64,000 bases of DNA from Pseudomonas sp. GR 6-02 (lineage in GTDB: Bacteria > Pseudomonadota > Gammaproteobacteria > Pseudomonadales > Pseudomonadaceae). Below are positions 11,334-20,847 of this stretch, in pieces (within the stretch, counting starts at the first letter, position 1; each line of letters begins with the position of its first letter). The notes beneath the pieces were generated by a model. It was not told where the DNA came from. It did no database searches and was given only the letters and a program-made list of their open reading frames with translations. Location: the NCBI RefSeq assembly GCF_001655615.1, contig NZ_CP011567.1:5800001-5864000 (forward strand), given 5' to 3'. Made by a program: the position numbers and the translations under genes.

Positions 11334-11762
11334 TCAACCGAGCTCGATAATCTCGTAGTCGTGGGTAATCGCCACGCCAGCCGCGCCGAGCATGATCGAG
11401 GCCGAGCAGTACTTCTCGGCCGACAGCTCGATGGCGCGCTTGACCTGGGCTTCTTTCAGCCCGCGTCCCTTGACCACGAAGTGCATGTGGATCTTGGTGA
11501 ACACCTTCGGATCTTCGGTCGCACGCTCGGCTTCGAGGAAGGCTTCGCAGCTTTCGACGGCCTGACGCGACTTCTTGAGGATGCTGACCACATCGAAATT
11601 GCTGCAACCACCAACACCCAGCAGGAGCATTTCCATCGGGCGGACACCCAGGTTGCGACCGCCGGCATCGGGCGGACCGTCCATGACCACGACATGACCG
11701 CTGCCGGATTCACCGAGGAACATGGCTTCGCCTGCCCATTGGATGCGTGCCTTCATCGCCAA
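11334..11762 (-). CDS. OsmC family protein (YhfA type)
   Basis: 142-residue OsmC/Ohr-fold protein. It begins MAMKARIQWAGEAMF and carries the GVGGCSNFDVVSIL segment with one conserved cysteine. The family reduces organic hydroperoxides or detoxifies reactive thiols, but this YhfA-like branch is not biochemically clear. It lies between speD and vfr and diverges from vfr. Confidence 0.85.
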   Translation of the reverse strand: MAMKARIQWAGEAMFLGESGSGHVVVMDGPPDAGGRNLGVRPMEMLLLGVGGCSNFDVVSILKKSRQAVESCEAFLEAERATEDPKVFTKIHMHFVVKGRGLKEAQVKRAIELSAEKYCSASIMLGAAGVAITHDYEIIELG

Positions 11763-12002
11763 GACTCCACTGTATAAAAAAGGGTCGCCAGCTTAGCACA
11801 GGGCCCTTGATTGGCAGCGCTTCGCCTTCCTAGGACATAACCGTATGGGTCGTAGGTAAATTCTCGAATCTTGAAGGAATGTGTCTGTTAAGCTGACGCC
11901 AATTCACTGGCGCTTAGCCAGCTTTGTAGCGAACAAAAAACCAGGCTTCACCAGCCCCCTACAAAAAACAAACATACCGTGCAGTCTTTTCGGGATACAA
12001 CC

Positions 12003-12647
12003 ATGGTTGCTATTACCCCCATATCCAAAATCAAGAACCTCGACAAACTGTTGATGCACTGCCAGCGCCGTCGCTATGCCGCCAAGAGCAACATCATTTG
12101 TGCCGGCGACCGCTCGGACACGTTGTTCTTCATCATCAAGGGTTCGGTGACCATCCTGATCGAGGATGACGACGGCCGTGAAATGATCATTGCCTACCTC
12201 AACTCCGGCGACTTCTTCGGTGAACTGGGTCTGTTCGAGCAAGCAGGACTGGAACAGGAGCGCAGCGCCTGGGTTCGCGCCAAAGTCGAATGCGAAGTCG
12301 CGGAAATCAGCTACGCGAAATTCCGCGAGTTGTCTCAACAGGATCCAGACATTCTTTACGTGCTCAGCGGACAAATCGCACAACGCCTGCGCAATACCAC
12401 GCGCAAGGTCGGCGACCTTGCATTCTTCGACGTGACCGGCCGCGTGGCGCGCTGCCTGCTGGAGCTGTGCAAGCAGCCAGACGCCATGACCCACCCGGAT
12501 GGCATGCAGATCAAGGTGACCCGCCAGGAGATCGGCCGGATTGTCGGTTGTTCCCGTGAGATGGTCGGCCGCGTGCTCAAGGATCTGGAAGAACGCAACC
12601 TGGTCGACGTCAAAGGCAAGACCATGGTGGTCTTCGGTACGCGCTAG
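12003..12647 (+). CDS. vfr: Vfr, CRP-family cAMP-dependent global regulator
   Basis: Homologue of P. aeruginosa Vfr (214 residues from the ATG at 12003, the same length). The cyclic-nucleotide domain has the phosphate cassette region [10 protein letters not shown] and [16 protein letters not shown]. The C-terminal HTH contains [20 protein letters not shown] and the end KTMVVFGTR. In P. aeruginosa Vfr controls virulence, quorum sensing and motility; in other pseudomonads its regulon differs. It is convergent with the lipoate ligase-like gene. Confidence 0.94.
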   Translation: MVAITPISKIKNLDKLLMHCQRRRYAAKSNIICAGDRSDTLFFIIKGSVTILIEDDDGREMIIAYLNSGDFFGELGLFEQAGLEQERSAWVRAKVECEVAEISYAKFRELSQQDPDILYVLSGQIAQRLRNTTRKVGDLAFFDVTGRVARCLLELCKQPDAMTHPDGMQIKVTRQEIGRIVGCSREMVGRVLKDLEERNLVDVKGKTMVVFGTR

Positions 12648-12673
12648 GCTCTGAAAACCGAAGCCTGGAACAC

Positions 12674-13375
12674 TTAAGCCCCGAGCACTTCTGCCAGTAT
12701 TTGGCGATACAACGCATCGAGCCGTTCCAGTGCATCAGGAGCGGCAAATTTTTCATGCAGGGCAATGTGGCTTTCTGCGCGAACCCGCTGTTCCAGACCG
12801 CAGGCTTCGTTGAAACGATTGACCGCCGCGACCATTGACTCTCGCTCGTTATCGATCAGCATCGCCCCGTGCACCAGCCCGACCGGACGCTGACCGCCCT
12901 TGCTCTGCCGCCAGCGCTGAGCGGTACCGACCATCTTGCGACCATCGAGGTTGACGTTGAAACGGCCATCGCAGAACGCGCCTTCAATTTCGCCCAGGGA
13001 CGACACACCGCCCAACTCGTCAAGCAGCTGGCAAATCGGGTCACAGAGTCGGCGATAGGCGGTTTCGATCCGGTTCTGGTCGCCCTCGCTACGCGGTGGC
13101 GCGTAGACCAGCGCGATGTTGAGGGTCGATGCCGATTGCGGCACCGGCTCGCCGCCGGTTTCGCGCAGCAGTACCGGCCAACCGGCAGCGGCTGATATCT
13201 CGCACGCTGCCTCGAAACCCGGCAAGCGATTCAAGCGGCGCGGCATGACCAATGCCTGGTCTGTGGGTTGCCAGAACAGCAAGCCGAACTCCGAATCACC
13301 GGTGCACACATGGGCCAACAGGTCCTGTTCGGCGAGCAGGCCGGCTTCGATGGTCAGAGAGGTTGGCTGGGACAT
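12674..13375 (-). CDS. Lipoate-protein ligase A-like protein
   Basis: 233-residue BPL/LplA/LipB-fold protein. The catalytic lysine region DGRKMVGTAQRW and the RETGGEPVPQ segment (equivalent of RRxSGGG) are recognisable, the latter degenerate. I use the ATG at 13375, because the longer in-frame start at 13444 adds unlikely sequence. It could transfer lipoyl or octanoyl groups or another acyl-adenylate; not settled. It sits between trpC and vfr, where I recall no such gene in P. aeruginosa. Confidence 0.78.
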   Translation of the reverse strand: MSQPTSLTIEAGLLAEQDLLAHVCTGDSEFGLLFWQPTDQALVMPRRLNRLPGFEAACEISAAAGWPVLLRETGGEPVPQSASTLNIALVYAPPRSEGDQNRIETAYRRLCDPICQLLDELGGVSSLGEIEGAFCDGRFNVNLDGRKMVGTAQRWRQSKGGQRPVGLVHGAMLIDNERESMVAAVNRFNEACGLEQRVRAESHIALHEKFAAPDALERLDALYRQILAEVLGA

Positions 13376-13419
13376 GGACGACTCCGTAAGACATGAAGTC
13401 TTTGGGGGGCTTGATGACC

Positions 13420-13446
13420 TACTCGCGGGCAAACCCGCTCCCACAG
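13420..13446. repeat. REP-type element
   Basis: Core GCGGGcaaaCCCGC followed by TCCCACAG, the typical pseudomonad REP half. It lies between the lipoate ligase-like gene and trpC. Confidence 0.6.
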
Positions 13447-13473
13447 GGGATCGGGTTGCCTGCGAAAATGTGT

Positions 13474-14310
13474 TCAGTCGAGCGTAGAGCCGCTCACTGG
13501 AACACCGCGCTCAGGAAAGAACAGGCGCTGCAGTTCAGTACCCGGGCTTTCGGCGCGCATGAACGCTTCGCCGACCAGGAACGCATACACGTCGCTGATT
13601 TCCATCAGCTCGACATCGGCGCGGTTAAGAATGCCACTCTCGGTGACCACCAGACGATTACGCGGAATACGCGGCAACAAGTCGAGGGTGGTTTCCAGGC
13701 TGACCTCGAAGGTGTGCAGGTTGCGGTTGTTCACGCCCACCAGCGGCGTGTCGAGGGTTTTCAAGGCCCGCTCCAGCTCGTCGCCATCGTGGACTTCCAC
13801 CAGCACATCGAGGCCGACACTTTTGGCCACGGCCGCCAGCTCGGCCATTTTCACGTCATCCAGTGCGGAGACGATCAACAGCACGCAATCAGCGCCCAGG
13901 GCGCGGGACTCGATGATCTGGTACGGATCGATCATGAAGTCTTTGCGGATCACCGGCAGCTTGCACGCCGCCCGGGCTTGTTGCAGATACGCATCCGCAC
14001 CCTGGAAGTAGTCGATGTCGGTGAGCACCGACAGGCAAGTAGCCCCGCCCTTCTCGTAACTCCTGGCAATGTCCGCAGGCACGAAGTTCTCGCGAATCAC
14101 GCCCTTGCTTGGCGAAGCTTTCTTGATTTCAGCAATCACCGCCGGCTGTTTCTTCTTGGCCTGATCGATCAATGCCTTGGCGAAACCACGGGGTGCATCG
14201 GCCGCCTTGGCCAGGTTTTCCAGCTCTGCCAGGCTCACACGAGCGCTACGCTCGGCGACTTCCTGGACTTTGCGGGCCAGAATTTTTTCCAGAACCGTCG
14301 GTACACTCAT
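13474..14310 (-). CDS. trpC: Indole-3-glycerol phosphate synthase
   Basis: Fourth step of tryptophan synthesis. 278 residues with the TIM-barrel motifs [12 protein letters not shown] (catalytic lysines), [23 protein letters not shown] and VVTESGI. Its start overlaps the end of trpD by four bases, so it is translated in the trpGDC unit. Confidence 0.97.
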   Translation of the reverse strand: MSVPTVLEKILARKVQEVAERSARVSLAELENLAKAADAPRGFAKALIDQAKKKQPAVIAEIKKASPSKGVIRENFVPADIARSYEKGGATCLSVLTDIDYFQGADAYLQQARAACKLPVIRKDFMIDPYQIIESRALGADCVLLIVSALDDVKMAELAAVAKSVGLDVLVEVHDGDELERALKTLDTPLVGVNNRNLHTFEVSLETTLDLLPRIPRNRLVVTESGILNRADVELMEISDVYAFLVGEAFMRAESPGTELQRLFFPERGVPVSGSTLD

Positions 14311-15356
14311 CCCTCATTCTCCACTTTGAATACCGCGGTAAATGCACCCAACTCCTCAAGTTTTTCCCGAGCGAGGCCTGTGTGCAGCGCATCGTGCGCC
14401 AGGGCAACGCCTTCTTTCAAACTGCTGGCATGGTCGGCGGCGTACAGCGCGGCGCCGGCATTGAGCACGATCATCTCGGCGGCTTTCTGACCGTTCTCGG
14501 TCTTGCGCTTGCCCAAGGCATCGCGAATCAGTTCCAGGGAAGCCGCCGGGCTTTCCACCGACAGACCGTGCAGGCTCTGGCTCTTCATCCCCAGATCTTC
14601 GGGCTCGACCCAATACTCGGTGATCTGGTCATTCTTCAACTCCGCGACAAAGGTCGGGGCCGCCAGGCTGAACTCGTCCAGGCCATCCTTGGAGTGCACC
14701 ACCAGCACGTGCTTACTGCCCAAGCGCTGCAAGACTTCGGCCAATGGCCGGCACAACGCCTGACTGAATACACCCACCACCTGATGTTTCACGCCGGCCG
14801 GATTCGTAAGCGGGCCGAGCATGTTGAACAAGGTGCGCAAGCCCAGCTCGCGGCGCGGGCCGGCGGCGTGCTTCATGGCGCTGTGATGGGTCTGGGCAAA
14901 CATGAAACCGATGCCAACGTTGTCGATGCAGCGTGCAACCTGAACCGGGGTCAGGTTCAGGTAGATACCCGCTGCTTCCAGCAAATCGGCGCTGCCGCTT
15001 TTGCCCGACACCGCACGGTTACCGTGCTTGGCCACGGTGCAACCGGCCGCCGCGACCACGAATGAGGAAGCAGTCGAGACGTTGAAGATATTGGCCCCGT
15101 CGCCGCCGGTGCCGACCACATCGACCACGCCGTCGAGGGTGTTGAGTTCGACCTTGTCCGCCAACTCGCGCATCGCCGTCACGGCGCCGACGATCTCGTC
15201 GATGCTTTCGCTCTTCATGCGCATGGCCATCATGAACGCACCAATCTGTGCGTCCGTGCATTGCCCGGTCATGATTTCGCGCATGACATCACGCATTTCA
15301 TCGGTACTGAGGTCGAGGTGGCCGACGATACGGCTCAGGGCTGTCTTGATATCCAT
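14307..15356 (-). CDS. trpD: Anthranilate phosphoribosyltransferase
   Basis: Transfers phosphoribose to anthranilate. 349 residues, with the PRPP-binding [14 protein letters not shown] motif (about 82-95) and [18 protein letters not shown]. It overlaps trpC by four bases and follows trpG after nine. Confidence 0.97.
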   Translation of the reverse strand: MDIKTALSRIVGHLDLSTDEMRDVMREIMTGQCTDAQIGAFMMAMRMKSESIDEIVGAVTAMRELADKVELNTLDGVVDVVGTGGDGANIFNVSTASSFVVAAAGCTVAKHGNRAVSGKSGSADLLEAAGIYLNLTPVQVARCIDNVGIGFMFAQTHHSAMKHAAGPRRELGLRTLFNMLGPLTNPAGVKHQVVGVFSQALCRPLAEVLQRLGSKHVLVVHSKDGLDEFSLAAPTFVAELKNDQITEYWVEPEDLGMKSQSLHGLSVESPAASLELIRDALGKRKTENGQKAAEMIVLNAGAALYAADHASSLKEGVALAHDALHTGLAREKLEELGAFTAVFKVENEG

Positions 15357-15365
15357 GGAAAGTCC

Positions 15366-15959
15366 TTAGCGCGTGCCGCCAGTTTGTTTGAGGAAGTTGG
15401 CGAACAGCTCGTGCCCCTGTTCGGTGAGGATAGACTCGGGGTGGAATTGCACACCCTCGATGTTCAGCGTCTTGTGACGCAGGCCCATGATCTCATCCAC
15501 CGAGCCGTCTTCGAGCTGGGTCCAGGCAGTCAGCTCCAGGCAATCGGGCAGGGTTTCGCGCTTGACGATCAGCGAATGGTAGCGGGTGACCGTCAACGGA
15601 CGATTCAGACCTTCGAATACGCCCTTGTCCTCGTGAAATACCGGGCTGGTCTTTCCGTGCATGACCTGACGGGCACGGACCACATCGCCGCCAAACGCCT
15701 GGCCGATGGATTGGTGCCCGAGGCAAACGCCGAGAATCGGCAGCTTGCCGGCGAAGTATTTGATCGCTTCGATGGAAATACCGGCTTCGGTCGGGGTGCA
15801 AGGACCGGGAGACACGACGATGCGCTCAGGCTTGAGGGCTTCGATTTCGGCAATGGTGAGTTCATCGTTGCGCACGACTTTGACCTCGGAGCCTAGCTCG
15901 CCGAGGTATTGCACAACGTTGTAAGTAAAAGAGTCGTAGTTATCGATCATCAGCAACAT
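15366..15959 (-). CDS. trpG: Anthranilate synthase component II (glutaminase)
   Basis: Class I glutamine amidotransferase that supplies ammonia to TrpE. 197 residues; catalytic triad C79 (GVCLGHQ), H173 and E175 (QFHPES). It could also serve as the folate PabA, as in other bacteria with one copy. First gene of trpGDC, separated from trpE by a 467-base leader region. Confidence 0.96.
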   Translation of the reverse strand: MLLMIDNYDSFTYNVVQYLGELGSEVKVVRNDELTIAEIEALKPERIVVSPGPCTPTEAGISIEAIKYFAGKLPILGVCLGHQSIGQAFGGDVVRARQVMHGKTSPVFHEDKGVFEGLNRPLTVTRYHSLIVKRETLPDCLELTAWTQLEDGSVDEIMGLRHKTLNIEGVQFHPESILTEQGHELFANFLKQTGGTR

Positions 15960-16020
15960 GGCGTTAAGAACCTCTTGAATTCACTGACTTTTAATACGGC
16001 CTTCGAATGATTTACCCGCA

Positions 16021-16125
16021 GTGCGCTGCGCTTTGACGGGTGCTGGAGTGGCGCCAGCAAAGCGGCATTTCGTACAGGTAAAGAAGGCAAAGCGGTACAG
16101 GTCCGGCCAGGCCGGCAGAAAAGAT
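16021..16125 (-). promoter_or_regulatory. Probable attenuator structures upstream of trpGDC
   Basis: On the minus-strand RNA after the leader ORF stop there is a CCGG..CCGG hairpin (16103-16115). Next come two copies of CCGCTTTGC (near 16088-16096 and 16057-16064), then AAAGCG (16029-16034). The last element can pair with either copy, and TGCTGG/CCAGCA (16041-16058) forms an inner stem. This mutually exclusive pairing resembles an attenuator. No clear T run is seen, so the termination point is uncertain. Confidence 0.45.
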
Positions 16126-16212
16126 TCAGGCGCGCCAACGCCAACGGGCGTGTGCCTTGATGACTTGATCCAGGAGTTTGCTGACGATCAACACGGGAAA
16201 GGTCTCATTCAT
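16126..16212 (-). CDS. Candidate trpGDC leader peptide
   Basis: A 28-residue ORF from ATG 16212 to TGA 16126 ending KAHARWRWRA, with two Trp codons separated by one Arg. The last residues and the stop are nearly the same as those ending gph, 1.8 kb away. Attenuation of trpE and trpGDC has been reported in P. putida, which fits a leader peptide role. No good ribosome binding site is visible before 16212, and internal GTG/TTG starts are possible. Too short for normal gene finders. Confidence 0.5.
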   Translation of the reverse strand: MNETFPVLIVSKLLDQVIKAHARWRWRA

Positions 16213-16382
16213 ACGTCTGGGCACAGTAACGTAGCTGGGCAGAGCGTGCAATATGGCCGGAGCGACAGCTCGCGAAACAATCGAAGGGTTAGCGACAGAT
16301 GGCAAAAAGCTGGAAGTTTTTTGGCGGTGTCGAGAGCGGCCGAAGCACAAGATCAAAAGATTAAAAGGGGAATGACAGGCAT

Positions 16383-16417
16383 AAAAAAACGCGGCGCCCT
16401 CGCAGGCACCGCGTTTT
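16383..16417 (-). terminator. trpE terminator
   Basis: Minus-strand AAAACGCGGTGCC pairs with GGCGCCGCGTTTT around a TGCGAG loop, followed by a T7 run. It is 10 bases after the trpE stop, so trpE and trpGDC are separate transcripts. Confidence 0.85.
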
Positions 16418-16426
16418 CTATGTGGA

Positions 16427-17908
16427 TCAGTTTTCCGGGGTTTGTTCGGCCAGGGCCACGGCGCGGAACATCGCGCGACGCTTGTTCAGGGTTTCTTCCC
16501 ATTCCAGCGCCGGTACCGAGTCGGCGACGATGCCGCCACCGGCCTGCACATGCAGTTCACCGTTCTTGATCACGGCGGTGCGAATCGCAATCGCGGTGTC
16601 CATGTTGCCGTTCCAGGCGAAGTAACCGACCGCGCCGCCATAGACGCCCCGCTTGACCGGTTCCAGCTCGTCGATGATTTCCATCGCGCGAATCTTCGGT
16701 GCGCCGGACAAGGTGCCGGCCGGCAGGATCGCCCGCAGTGCGTCCATCGCTGTCAGCCCGGCCTTCAATTGGCCGGTGACGTTAGACACGATGTGCATCA
16801 CGTTGGAATAACGCTCGATGACCATCTTCTCGGTGAGCTTCACCGAGCCGATTTCCGAGACGCGCCCAGTATCGTTGCGGCCCAGATCGATCAGCATCAA
16901 GTGCTCGGCGATTTCCTTGTCGTCCGACAGCAGGTCTTTTTCCAGCGCCAGGTCCGCCTCTTCGTTGGCCCCGCGTGGGCGAGTGCCAGCAATCGGGCGC
17001 ACGGTGATCAGGTTGTCTTCGACCCGCACCAGCACTTCCGGCGAACTGCCGACGACGTGGAAGTCGCCGAAGTTGAAGAAGTACATATACGGCGTCGGGT
17101 TGAAGCAACGCAGCGCCCGGTAAAGATCGATAGGCGCAGCCTTGAAGTCGATCGACATGCGCTGGGACGGCACGACCTGCATGCAGTCACCGGCCAGGAT
17201 GTATTCCTTGATGGTGTCGACGGCTTTCTCGTAATCGTCCTGGGTGAAACTCGAACGAAACACTGGATCGGCCGATTGCTGCTTGCTGAAGTCCAGGCCA
17301 CGGCGCGGAGTGATTGGCTGACGGAGTTGTTCCAGCAGCGCTTGCAGACGCGCCTGACCTTGTTCGAAGGCATCTTCCTGCGACGGATCGGCCAGGACAA
17401 TCGCGTGCATCTTGCCGGCGAGGTTGTCGAACACCACCACCGCATCGGACACCATCAGCAGAATGTCCGGCACGCCCAGCGGATCCGGGTTCGGGCATTT
17501 GCCCAGACGCTTCTCCACATAACGCACGCAGTCGTAACCGAAGTAACCGACCAGACCGCCGTTGAAGCGCGGCAGACCGGCAATGGTCGGCACGTTATAG
17601 CGCGCCTTGAAGGCTTCGACGAAGGCCAGTGGGTCTTCAACGTCGTGGCTTTCGATCTCGACGCCGTCGTGGGTCACGCTGACGTGGTGATCGTGAACCC
17701 GCAATACGGTGCGGCACGGCAGGCCGATGATCGAGTAGCGGCCCCACTTCTCGCCGCCCTGCACCGACTCCAGCAGATAGGAGTTCGGCTCGTCGGCCAG
17801 TTTCAGGTAGATCGACAGCGGCGTGTCGAAGTCGGCCAGGGTTTCGCAGGCAAGCGGGATGCGGTTGTAGCCGGCAGCGGCCAAACGCAGGAATTCTTCG
17901 CGGATCAT
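16427..17908 (-). CDS. trpE: Anthranilate synthase component I
   Basis: Converts chorismate plus ammonia to anthranilate; forms a complex with TrpG. 493 residues, normal. The tryptophan feedback site LLES (residues 45-48) and the chorismate-binding PIAGTRPRG and [13 protein letters not shown] motifs are present. The start at 17908 lies 70 bases after the gph stop, downstream of a possible attenuator. Confidence 0.97.
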   Translation of the reverse strand: MIREEFLRLAAAGYNRIPLACETLADFDTPLSIYLKLADEPNSYLLESVQGGEKWGRYSIIGLPCRTVLRVHDHHVSVTHDGVEIESHDVEDPLAFVEAFKARYNVPTIAGLPRFNGGLVGYFGYDCVRYVEKRLGKCPNPDPLGVPDILLMVSDAVVVFDNLAGKMHAIVLADPSQEDAFEQGQARLQALLEQLRQPITPRRGLDFSKQQSADPVFRSSFTQDDYEKAVDTIKEYILAGDCMQVVPSQRMSIDFKAAPIDLYRALRCFNPTPYMYFFNFGDFHVVGSSPEVLVRVEDNLITVRPIAGTRPRGANEEADLALEKDLLSDDKEIAEHLMLIDLGRNDTGRVSEIGSVKLTEKMVIERYSNVMHIVSNVTGQLKAGLTAMDALRAILPAGTLSGAPKIRAMEIIDELEPVKRGVYGGAVGYFAWNGNMDTAIAIRTAVIKNGELHVQAGGGIVADSVPALEWEETLNKRRAMFRAVALAEQTPEN

Positions 17909-17978
17909 GAGGTGCCTCGTGGCTTGAGGGTCTAACGGTCAGGTATGCAAACGCGCCGGTACGCCGGCCAGGAACAAG
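17909..17978 (-). promoter_or_regulatory. trpE leader RNA with hairpin
   Basis: Between the gph stop and trpE, the minus-strand RNA has GCCGG-CGTA-CCGGC (17955-17968). GGCGCG next to it can instead pair with CGCGCC inside the Trp-codon segment at the gph end. This is the expected layout of a short attenuator, but there is no T run. Inference. Confidence 0.4.
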
Positions 17979-18023
17979 TCAGGCGCGCCAACGCCAGCGG
18001 GCCAGGGCCTTGATGACTTTCAT
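17979..18023 (-). CDS. Candidate trpE leader peptide inside the gph 3' end
   Basis: In-frame internal ATG of gph (18023) gives [18 protein letters not shown], 14 residues with a Trp-Arg-Trp run, ending 70 bases before trpE. It shares frame and stop with gph, so either gph translation itself or an internal start could sense Trp-tRNA. The sequence is paralogous to the leader before trpG. Confidence 0.4.
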   Translation of the reverse strand: MKVIKALARWRWRA

Positions 18024-18797
18024 CCAGAGTTTGCGAGTGACCACCACGATGGCGTTTCCAGCAGGGGGTTGAACAGCGTCGGGCAACGTTATCTCAGCGG
18101 CCGGATCCAGGCAACCGGGAATTAGTTTGCGCAGATCATCGATCACCAGCGCCGGCGACTCTTCGGCAATCGGCCGACCGTGGTTATAACCGTAACTGAG
18201 GGCCACGCATTTGACCCCCGCCGCTTTCGCCGCCAGCACATCGCTACGCGAGTCGCCGACGAACAATGATTGCGACGCCGGAATGTTGGCCATTTTCATC
18301 ACAAAAAACAGCGCAGCCGGATCAGGTTTCTGTTGTGGCAGGGTGTCGCCACCGATGATCCATTTGAAGTAACGGCCGATCTTCATCTGATCCAGCAACG
18401 GCGCGACGAAGCGCTCCGGCTTGTTGGTGATCAGCGCCATCGCCACGCCCTGCTTGTGCAGCCATTTCAGGGTGTCGCGCACACCGGGATAGACCACGGT
18501 CAGCTCATGCCCCTCACCGTAGGCCTCCATGAAAATCTGCAATGCACCCTCGGCTTCGCCATCATCGACCGATGAATGATCGATGCCGCCGGCCAGTGCA
18601 CGGCGCACCAGCACCGGCGCGCCGTTGCCGACCCACTCACGCACCGGTTCGATGCCGACCGGGTCACGCCCGAGTTTGAGCAGCATGTTATCCACAGCCG
18701 CTGCGAGGTCAGGGACCGAATCGACCAGCGTGCCATCCAGATCGAACATCACCAGCCGCGGCAGACGCCCCGGGAACAGCTGCTCAAAACCGCTCAT
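17979..18797 (-). CDS. gph: Phosphoglycolate phosphatase
   Basis: HAD-superfamily phosphatase that removes 2-phosphoglycolate formed in DNA repair. 272 residues, with DLDGTLVD (residues 19-26), the second-motif segment [11 protein letters not shown] and GDSRSD. The last 22 residues (about 251-272) extend beyond the HAD core and carry the Trp-rich ARWRWRA tail, which may double as the trpE leader. It overlaps the rpe stop by four bases. Confidence 0.94.
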   Translation of the reverse strand: MSGFEQLFPGRLPRLVMFDLDGTLVDSVPDLAAAVDNMLLKLGRDPVGIEPVREWVGNGAPVLVRRALAGGIDHSSVDDGEAEGALQIFMEAYGEGHELTVVYPGVRDTLKWLHKQGVAMALITNKPERFVAPLLDQMKIGRYFKWIIGGDTLPQQKPDPAALFFVMKMANIPASQSLFVGDSRSDVLAAKAAGVKCVALSYGYNHGRPIAEESPALVIDDLRKLIPGCLDPAAEITLPDAVQPPAGNAIVVVTRKLWMKVIKALARWRWRA

Positions 18798-19468
18798 GGG
18801 CGAGCCAGCGCCAGTTCGGAGCGCATTTTTTCAATCACTTCCTGGTAGTTCGGCGCATTGAAGATCGCCGAGCCGGCCACGAAAGTGTCGGCGCCCGCAG
18901 CGGCGATTTCGCGAATGTTGTTCACGTTCACCCCGCCGTCGATTTCCAGGCGAATGTCACGTCCGGAAGCATCGATCAGCGCCCGAGCCTCACGCAGCTT
19001 GTCGAGGGTGGCTGGAATGAACTTCTGCCCGCCGAAGCCCGGGTTGACGCTCATCAGCAAGATCATGTCGACCTTGTCCATCACGTACTTGAGCACGTCC
19101 AGCGGGGTCGCCGGGTTGAACACCAGGCCCGCCTTGCAGCCGCCTTCGCGGATCAGTTGCAGGGAACGGTCGACGTGCAGCGTGGCTTCCGGGTGGAAGG
19201 TGATGTAGGTCGCACCGGCTTCGATGAAGTCGCCGACGATGCGGTCCACCGGGCTGACCATCAGGTGCGCGTCGATCGGCGCGGTCACGCCGTACTTGCG
19301 CAGCGCGGAGCAGACCATCGGGCCGATGGTCAGGTTCGGCACGTAGTGGTTGTCCATGACATCGAAGTGCACGAAGTCGGCGCCGGCGGCCAGGACGTTG
19401 TCCACTTCCTCGCCCAGGCGGGCGAAGTCGGCGGAGAGAATCGACGGAGCAATAACGAAGGGCTGCAT
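18794..19468 (-). CDS. rpe: Ribulose-phosphate 3-epimerase
   Basis: Pentose phosphate pathway epimerase, 224 residues from the ATG at 19468 (preceded by AGGTG). TIM-barrel motifs [24 protein letters not shown] and EIDGGVN with metal-binding His/Asp are present. It is coupled to gph by a 4-base overlap. Confidence 0.96.
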   Translation of the reverse strand: MQPFVIAPSILSADFARLGEEVDNVLAAGADFVHFDVMDNHYVPNLTIGPMVCSALRKYGVTAPIDAHLMVSPVDRIVGDFIEAGATYITFHPEATLHVDRSLQLIREGGCKAGLVFNPATPLDVLKYVMDKVDMILLMSVNPGFGGQKFIPATLDKLREARALIDASGRDIRLEIDGGVNVNNIREIAAAGADTFVAGSAIFNAPNYQEVIEKMRSELALARP

Positions 19469-19559
19469 GACGCACCTTTTTTGAGCAGAATCACGATGGC
19501 GCGCATTGTATACCTCATGCTTTGACGCGCGCACCGTGCTGCGATGATTGGGGCAAGTC

Positions 19560-20708
19560 CTAGTAGGCCGCTCGGTAGATCTTCTCGATATCGGTGGCGC
19601 TCAACTTGCGCGGATTGTTGCGCATCAGGCGTTCGGTGCCGGCGGCTTCCACGGCCATGGCCGGGATCGCCTCCTCGGGGACCCCGAAACTGCGCAGACC
19701 TCGCGGGATCTCCACGGCGGCGCACAGCTCGGTCATCGCCTCCACGGCTTTATCCGCCGCCTCACTGGCGCTCAGATGAGCGGTCTTCACCCCCATGGCC
19801 TCGGCAATATCCTGCATGCGTTCCACGCAGGCCATCTTGTTCCAGGTCATGACATACGGCAGCAGCAAGGCATTGCTGACACCATGGGCAATGTTGAAAC
19901 GCCCACCCAGCGGATACGCCAGCGCATGCACCGCACCGACCCCGGCATTGCCGAACGCCATGCCGGCCATCAGGCTGGCGGTGGCCATGTCTTCGCGGGC
20001 TTGCAGGTGGGCGGGATTGGCGTAAGCCTTGGGCAGCGCCTTGGTAATCAGCTTGATCGCGCCAATGGCCAAGGCATCGGTGATGGGCGAGGCGTTGAGC
20101 GACAGGTAGGACTCGATGGCGTGCACCAGCGCATCGACGCCACTGGCGGCGGTGACACTGCGCGGGCAGGTCAGGGTCATTTGCGGGCTGACCAGCGCCA
20201 CGTCCGGCAACAGGTAATCGCTGATGATGCCCATCTTCAGCTGCGCGACCTTGTCGGAGAGGATGGCCACGTTGGTCACTTCCGAACCGGTGCCGGCGGT
20301 GGTCGGGATGGCGATCAGCGGCGGGCCTTTGCGCGGCACCTGATCGATGCCGAATAAATCCTCCAGCGCGCCGTGATAACCGGCATAGGCGGCAACACTC
20401 TTGGCGATGTCGATGGCACTGCCGCCGCCGAGGCCGATCAGCCCGTCATGCCCACCCTCACGGTAAACCCGCATGCAATCTTCGACGATGGCGATTTCCG
20501 GGTCCGGCAACACCCGGTCGAAAATCTCATAACTGCGCTCGCCCAGCTGCGCCAGCGCCAGCTCCACCGTGCCGGACTTGACCAGCGCGGCATCGGTGAC
20601 GATCAGCGGGTTGTCGATGTCCAGACGTGTGAGCTCGGCCGCCAGTTGCTCGATGGCACCTGCGCCGGTGATCAGTTTGTGAGCGATTTTGAAAGAGGAA
20701 AGACTCAT
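19560..20708 (-). CDS. Iron-containing alcohol dehydrogenase (type III)
   Basis: 382-residue NAD(P)-dependent alcohol dehydrogenase. The dinucleotide-binding GGGSAID (94-100) and metal ligands D192, H196, H261 and H275 ([25 protein letters not shown]) are intact. It lies between the Agt-like importer and rpe, where I recall no gene in P. aeruginosa. Family members oxidise short alcohols or hydroxy acids, including 4-hydroxybutyrate. The agt neighbourhood makes a C4/C5 hydroxy acid substrate possible but unproven. Confidence 0.87.
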   Translation of the reverse strand: MSLSSFKIAHKLITGAGAIEQLAAELTRLDIDNPLIVTDAALVKSGTVELALAQLGERSYEIFDRVLPDPEIAIVEDCMRVYREGGHDGLIGLGGGSAIDIAKSVAAYAGYHGALEDLFGIDQVPRKGPPLIAIPTTAGTGSEVTNVAILSDKVAQLKMGIISDYLLPDVALVSPQMTLTCPRSVTAASGVDALVHAIESYLSLNASPITDALAIGAIKLITKALPKAYANPAHLQAREDMATASLMAGMAFGNAGVGAVHALAYPLGGRFNIAHGVSNALLLPYVMTWNKMACVERMQDIAEAMGVKTAHLSASEAADKAVEAMTELCAAVEIPRGLRSFGVPEEAIPAMAVEAAGTERLMRNNPRKLSATDIEKIYRAAY

Positions 20709-20807
20709 GTGCGCAGCCTCTTATAGATAGGGGAGCTGGGCACAATAGTAGCTGGGGATTGGGGTTTGTCTGCTATTAAGTTGGTGAATGATCGAGGCGC
20801 TTCTGTC

Positions 20808-20837
20808 GATCGTTCCCACGCTCGCGCGGGAACGATC
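20808..20837. repeat. Palindromic repeat (gatcgttccc..gggaacgatc)
   Basis: 10-base perfect arms at 20808-20817 and 20828-20837 with an ACGCTCGCGC loop, resembling a common intergenic repeat of pseudomonads. It sits just 3' of the permease gene and may end its transcript. Confidence 0.6.
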
Positions 20838-20847
20838 ACAGTTGGCG

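Noticed and set aside
16021..16569. 182-codon plus-strand ORF across the trpE-trpG gap
   Set aside because: Crosses the trpE terminator and part of trpE on the opposite strand; no protein features.
16442..17935. 497-codon plus-strand ORF over trpE
   Set aside because: Shadow of trpE; no recognisable domain.
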